In this document: positions 31,401-35,252 of the stretch, one piece after another
How positions within the stretch are numbered: the stretch's first letter is position 1
Layout: every line of letters begins with the position of its first letter
Source of the DNA: Fennellomyces sp. T-0311
Lineage: Eukaryota; Mucoromycota; Mucoromycetes; Mucorales; Lichtheimiaceae
Direction: 5' to 3'
Length of the DNA: 35,252 bases
NCBI GenBank assembly: GCA_025266875.1
Contig: JALLLT010000109.1
Span: 1 to 35,252 of the forward strand
Position numbers and translations under genes: made by a program
The notes under the pieces: model-generated
Seen by the model: only the letters and a program-made list of their open reading frames with translations
Databases searched by the model: none
Told to the model about the DNA's origin: nothing

Positions 31401-31878
31401 AGGCAAAGCATCTGTATCAGTACGCTGTCTACGACAGATGCATATGATTGATCCAATTTTATACCTCGAAGCGTCGAGAAATGATAGACACCGGCTCGTC
31501 AACTGGAGACTACATTGGCTTCCGCCAACGTACAACCCATCAGACTGCCACTGTGGACAAGGAAAGGCCAGAAGAGGACACTACACATCCTGCCCGCTTG
31601 TAGAGTCACAAATGCAAGAATTGCTGGAAGCTTTCGGCACCATTCCTGAGCTCGATCCTGATGTCCACCTGATAGACTATATCTTGAATTGCCTTCCGCG
31701 TTCAGATGTCGGTCTCACCTGTGGTAAATGGAAGCACACTTAGCCAGCACTACTCCGAGTTCTACACAGGATTGACAACCTGATCCACCTGAATGTGGAT
31801 AATGAAGAAAGTAGCAAATCAATCACTGGATGGTCCATCCAAATTTCGACAGATTCCTCCCAACGAAACCACACATGA
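28450..31878 (+). pseudogene. LINE ORF2 (endonuclease, reverse transcriptase, zinc knuckle), five premature stops and no frameshift
   Basis: Endonuclease motifs: FNATG, INETFL, GDLNARTKV, SITDLFIS and LNSHHHICTLEF. Reverse transcriptase motifs: KAPGADNI, NYRPISLTSVLRKLLERCL, AFLDIKQAYDSS, GVLQGSILSPLLYAVFINSLP and LLYADDVALLG (catalytic Asp pair intact), then FQYLGLPF. The C-terminus has a CCHC-type segment, CHCGQ … HYTSCPL. All lie in one frame from 28450 to TGA 31876-31878. Premature stops: TGA 29404-29406, TGA 30328-30330, TGA 30982-30984, TAA 31324-31326, TAG 31741-31743. The frame opens four bases before ORF1 closes (ATGA), a layout suggesting termination-reinitiation. Confidence 0.85.
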
Positions 31879-32167
31879 CATGTTTGGTTTTGTAAGGGTC
31901 TACTTACAATATGACAGTGCCACCCCGCTATCTACCATCTTGGGCTACACTGGTCTGCTTTTTTTTTCGTTCACCAATATGGTTTTTTTCAAGCATGGAT
32001 TTTCTCATCCTTTTGTACAAATTTAATGACACCTTCGAACCGCAAGGGAGAGACCTAATACCTTTAGGAGCTGGTCTATTACCTCTCAAAAATAAATTAT
32101 AACTTTTGAACTAAAGGTAAGAGTAAAATAAATTGAGAGTAGAGTTCGATAGAAACGTCAAAAAAAA

Positions 32168-32568
32168 TGTGGTATCGCTTAATTGGAAAGCTTCAAATGA
32201 CAAGACCAAAAATAAGATTATGATTTATTGAGGAAAACTACTCTCTATTTATACTGTTGATGAGTTCGGGACGAAGAAGGCAAATGCTTTGTCTAATAAG
32301 CCTATGATCCATGTTATTGCTGACTTTCATATGATCTTGCCTTATAGATGAAGGAGCCAAAGAACATATAGAACCAAGTTAAAGGAGTTGCCTTATGATC
32401 GGTAAACCTGAATCAAGGTTACACATAAGAGCAATGCAATGGTTGCACATAAGAGCAAATAAGGCAATCGATAACTGTACGGTTGTTGATGTCATAATGA
32501 CAGCGGATATAGCATAATGAAGGAAAAGCATGTAACCATGGAAGATAGTGTATGTCAGGAATACAACA
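32168..32568 (-). repeat. LTR-like sequence (possible solo LTR)
   Basis: Starts TGTGGTATCG and ends GGAATACAACA, a TG…CA pair with imperfect inverted ends. On the minus strand TATAAATAGAG is followed by AATAAATC, the same promoter and polyadenylation order seen in the LTR at 8313-8586. No coding region adjoins it. The flanking five-mers do not match, so the edges are tentative. Confidence 0.35.
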
Positions 32569-32782
32569 GTTTAGAGTATAATGAGAGTACCTTAAGCTGG
32601 CTTAAATTCCATATTTAAGCATTTAAGCACACCTAAAAAACTCAGCGATTTTGAGCTGGCTCAAATTGGCTCAAGATTCACATTTGAGCAGTTCACTTAA
32701 GTTAAAAGTCATTTTAAGTACAGTATGTAATACCGAAGTGACGAACTCTCCTGTTGCTGCGCTGGTCCCCAGATAATATCTA

Positions 32783-32854
32783 GGTCTTCTGGTGTAATGG
32801 TTAGCACTCTGGACTTTGAATCCAGCAATCCGAGTTCGATTCTCGGGAAGACCT
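32783..32854 (+). tRNA. tRNA-Gln (anticodon UUG)
   Basis: Acceptor stem GGTCTTC pairs with GAAGACC perfectly, with discriminator T. D-arm GTGTAATGGTTAGCAC. Anticodon stem CTGGA/TCCAG with loop CTTTGAA, so the anticodon is TTG. T-arm CCGAG/CTCGG with loop TTCGATT. Box A (TGGTGTAATGG) and box B (AGTTCGATTC) are present, no intron, CCA not encoded. A T tract at 32862-32865 can serve as the Pol III terminator. The D-loop, anticodon arm and variable region match the common eukaryotic tRNA-Gln pattern. Confidence 0.97.
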
Positions 32855-32949
32855 GATACTGTTTTAGTTTTATCTTCTAACTGTTGTCGTTTTGTCGTTG
32901 TTGTCTTCGTATTTTGGCGGATAGACCATAGCCAGAGAATAGACTTTTG

Positions 32950-33200
32950 GAACAAAAAGAAATAAAGAGGATAACAGATCGATGATGTTTATTGCTAATG
33001 CATGAATGGATATTTATATGTTTTGCTAATTCTAATAATAATCTAAGATATGACGTATGATAAGGACGATGCTGAGCATTGACGAAGACTAAGCGGGCGT
33101 AGCAGCCTTGGCAACGTTTGCGCAGCAAAACGACGGAAGAGGTATCCAAAAAGGAAACAGGAATAAGTCCGCCGAAAAAGGCTACGACATCGTGTCACTT
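32950..33200. repeat. LTR-like repeat unit 1
   Basis: Contains GATGATGTTTATT … GGATATTTATATGTTTT … CTAAT and, later, ATCCAAAAAGGAAAC … GGCTACGACA. The same blocks in the same order recur at 33250-33545. TATA- and TTTATT-like motifs suggest a small LTR family. It begins about 95 bp downstream of the tRNA gene. Confidence 0.55.
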
Positions 33201-33249
33201 GTTGGTGGATGAACTGTAGCCAATAACAGAAAAAATTTGAAAGAGAAGT

Positions 33250-33545
33250 CGTAAGATAATGTTTATTCTTTTAGTCTAAGGGGATATTTATATGTTTTCT
33301 AATGCTAATAAAATACTACTGTGGCTTACTACGGCTTACTGCGGCTTACTGTGGCTTACTGTGGCTTACTGCGCATGATGTGGATAATAGATTTGATGAT
33401 AAGGATAATAACAAAAGGGAGTACAAAGAGGTACTGCAGCATACCGCAGCAATCTGTGCAACAGCTAATACTGCGTGACAAGGAAGGATCATCCAAAAAG
33501 GAAACCAAAGGAAGTCTGCCAGAAATGGCTACGACAGTTTTGTAT
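33250..33545. repeat. LTR-like repeat unit 2, direct copy
   Basis: Direct, diverged copy of unit 1 that also contains the decamer array at 33321-33370. Its right two-thirds (33380-33545) has an inverted copy at 33742-33885. The 79-codon frames across it on either strand are not called as genes. Confidence 0.55.
33321..33370. repeat. Tandem decamer array, five units of NYGGCTTACT
   Basis: Five consecutive 10 bp units: GTGGCTTACT, ACGGCTTACT, GCGGCTTACT and GTGGCTTACT twice. Only the first two positions vary. Confidence 0.9.
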
Positions 33546-33741
33546 ATATTTTTAGAATAGAAGGTTACACCTGCTGTGGTCTGCTGCAGCACACTGCAAC
33601 CTTATAAAAGGCTGCCTGTGTGCACAAAATAAAACTTTAGCTTTTGACCTGGTAAACATCTGCTCTCGTAATCAGCTATGAGATAGGCCACTATGTGGTG
33701 CAAAAGCTATTATGATAGTCTTTGGGTGCTTACATCAGTAT

Positions 33742-33885
33742 CATAGCCATTTCTGGCAGACTTCTTTAGTTTCCCCTTTTTGGATGAACTAACTTGTTAT
33801 GCAGTAACTAGCTGTTGCACAGGTCGCTGTGGTATATCACAGCACCTCTTTGTACTCCCTTTTATTATTATCATTGGGTGCTCAC
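33742..33885. repeat. Inverted copy of 33380-33545
   Basis: Blocks CATAGCCATTTCTGGCAGAC, TTTTTGGATGA, AGCTGTTGCACAG and CACCTCTTTGTACTCCC are the reverse complement of blocks in unit 2, in reversed order, with about 195 bp between the arms. TATAAAAGG and AATAAAA (33603-33640) lie in the spacer, as in an LTR promoter region. Confidence 0.7.
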
Positions 33886-33925
33886 AAGGTGGCAATTAAG
33901 ACCGCTGAGAATCAATTTTGTTATA

Positions 33926-33953
33926 CCATATAAGGTCTATGCACCTTATATGG
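33926..33953. repeat. Perfect 11 bp palindrome with 6-base loop
   Basis: CCATATAAGGT, loop CTATGC, ACCTTATATGG, followed at once by an A12 tract and, 15 bp later, a T tract. It could be the junction or tip of a small inverted-repeat element, or a hairpin in a transcript. Nothing in the context decides. Confidence 0.75.
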
Positions 33954-34084
33954 CATAAAAAAAAAAAACCGTCCTGACACGATTTTTTTTTAGCGTTTGT
34001 CTTAATTTAGAAATACTATAGTGACCCATACGCACACAATCGCGAATAAAGATACTTTTTACTGTTTGCAATTTTGTCCAACAA

Positions 34085-35230
34085 ATGCCACGCCCTCCGA
34101 GAAACATTTTGCCAGGAATGGGTATGATGAACTTCCATGAAGTCACCCAGCCCTCCCCTGAACCGGAATCGCCTGTCTTGCGTACTTCTATCGCTTCCTC
34201 TGTCGCAGGAACTGAAACCCGGGAGTGAACGCCTGAGGTGCCAAGCGAAATGCCCGAAATCCCTGATGATTTTGGGCCAATTGATGAAAATGTCAGCATC
34301 CATTGGAACAGCGCGACGTACCAAGCGCTGCTCGATGTGATGGCCGATCATATAGAGTACTTTATAAGACCCAGTCCTACCATCTCTTCCGCGCAACGTT
34401 GGGAGAACGTGTATCAGGACTTTAAGCTGACCGTTATGGCTACTAGCAGAGAATACCCAGAGGATCTGCATTACTTCCTCAGTTTTGTTGAAAATATTAC
34501 CCCAGGAAAGATCGAAAACAAGTGGGGCGCCATCAAAGGCACGTATACCTTGATCCGTAACTACCTTGGATTGACAGGCGTTGGCGGCACGGATCCCCGC
34601 AACAACTGGGAATATTACGACAAAGTAGGTCGGATTCTGGAAAACGATCCATCGATCCACCCGCAGATTGTCCTTGAGTCGATGGATGTGGGGAATACTG
34701 GCTTCAGTACTCTGACGCACCTTGTCAGAGATGCGACGGTGCAACCTGATGAAGAAACTCAATCAGGGAGCCCTTTTCTTGAGTGGTCCCTGGCACCCAC
34801 AACAACAATAGCAGCAATCTCGACACCAGCGCCAACACAGGCAGCGGCACCTCCACCTGCACCCGCAACAGCCTCAGCTCAGCCAGGAATTGGGCGTGGT
34901 CGTCGTGCTGTTTTGGACGTCGATGGGGTTCGTCAAACCCTCGAGCGATCGAACGAAGAGTTCCATAGCATGACCCTGTCTGCTATGGATGCTTTGCGCG
35001 CGGGTTTGCGTGAGGATCTTGCAGACGATCGTCTCAAGAGGAAGCATGACTTGCAGGAGCACGAGTTGAGGGTACTACGACGGCGTCGCCTGGAAGGAAT
35101 TGCGATCGAGCGACGCCATATAGAGAACCAGCGTTCGGTTAATCGACTTTTGGCTCTCGGTGAAGCGTTGGTTCGTGTTGCCGGTGGCTACGTAGATGAA
35201 GTAGATGAGCAGACATCTGATGACAATTAA
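34085..35230 (+). pseudogene. Myb/SANT-like (trihelix-type) DNA-binding protein, one in-frame TGA
   Basis: One frame runs from ATG 34085 to TAA 35230 with a single TGA at 34226-34228; the 5' part is PRPPRNILPGMGMMNFHEV. A shorter protein could start at ATG 34250 (326 residues). Residues after 34290 show a Myb/SANT-like fold: IHWNSATYQALLDVM, RWENVYQDF, ITPGKIENKWGAIKGTYTLIRNYLGLTGVGG and NNWEYYDKVGRIL. A Pro/Ala/Thr-rich linker follows, then a long charged helix (LKRKHDLQEHELRVLRRRR … IERRHIENQRSVNRLLALGEAL). Such proteins are encoded by PIF/Harbinger transposons next to their nuclease, and also by host genes; the window ends too soon to see a partner nuclease. The TGA may be CGA or GGA mutated. 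Confidence 0.6.
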
Positions 35231-35252
35231 GCTATCAATAAACCTTATCGTA

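Larger units (their letters stand above)
26880..32100 (+). mobile_element. Non-LTR retrotransposon (LINE) with ORF1 and ORF2
   Basis: A ~170 bp leader, ORF1 with a coiled coil, ORF2 with apurinic-type endonuclease and reverse transcriptase, and a short 3' region. The 3' end is not marked by a clear poly(A) or duplication. ATAAATTATAA near 32090 is a possible end. The 5' edge abuts the MULE tip directly. Confidence 0.8.

Noticed and set aside
8587..31878. Alternative genetic code or selenocysteine explaining in-frame TGA/TAG/TAA
   Set aside because: All three stop codons occur in the damaged retroelements, while the hAT, MULE, Merlin and accessory genes use them only as terminators. No recoding signal was seen.
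33321..33592. Two overlapping ~79-codon frames on opposite strands
   Set aside because: They cross the decamer array and LTR-like repeat with no protein motif.

Overview
This is eukaryotic DNA, almost certainly from an early-diverging fungus (Mucoromycota, possibly Mucorales). The protein-coding genes have short 48-92 bp GT...AG introns. The repeat complement is a fungal mix: Ty3/gypsy, LINE, Merlin, hAT, Mutator-like, tnp2/CACTA-like and IS630/Tc1-like elements. A nuclear tRNA-Gln(UUG) is present and there are no bacterial operons. The window is a transposon graveyard: apart from the tRNA gene and possibly one small RTC4-like exon, every recognisable gene belongs to a mobile element. Family assignments rest on motifs read by eye.

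Layout. 1-410: degenerate minisatellite. 534-1791: four-exon Merlin transposase, fully open. 2139-4200: 5' part of a Ty3/gypsy element on the minus strand (LTR, primer-binding site, gag, start of pol) with an in-phase G_GGA_AAT heptamer where gag passes into the -1 pol frame. 4558-6569: IS630/Tc1-like DDE transposase broken by one frameshift. 6688-6866: fragment resembling the RTC4 domain, abutting a 1.4 kb hAT-like element (6867-8264).

8313-22722: one minus-strand Ty3/gypsy element invaded by DNA transposons. A 4,085 bp hAT with an open 719-residue transposase (9293-13377, perfect 8 bp duplication AACTTCGT) sits in the integrase. A 6,533 bp tnp2-type element (15100-21632, perfect 8 bp duplication GGCATTTT) sits in the reverse transcriptase. 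Subtracting each insertion plus one duplication copy restores the pol frame by arithmetic. The gag end is cut at 22722 by a 4.16 kb Mutator-like element with ~700 bp terminal inverted repeats and an open 710-residue transposase (22723-26879).

26880-~32100: LINE with ORF1 and ORF2 overlapping as ATGA. 32168-32568: LTR-like sequence. 32783-32854: tRNA-Gln. 32950-33890: related direct and inverted repeat units. 34085-35230: Myb/SANT-like gene with one in-frame TGA.

The main pattern is that the big gypsy and the LINE carry many in-frame stops but no frameshift inside their enzyme domains (the gypsy also has an YxDD to YLND change). All these lesions are compatible with C:G to T:A transitions. 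Merlin, hAT and Mutator-like genes in the same window are fully open. This suggests RIP-like or methylation-driven mutation of older retroelements followed by younger DNA-transposon insertions. No new defence or metabolic system is evident. The least explained items are the tnp2-type element (8 bp duplication, convergent accessory gene, extra minus-strand frames) and the coding-like sequence in the Mutator arms.
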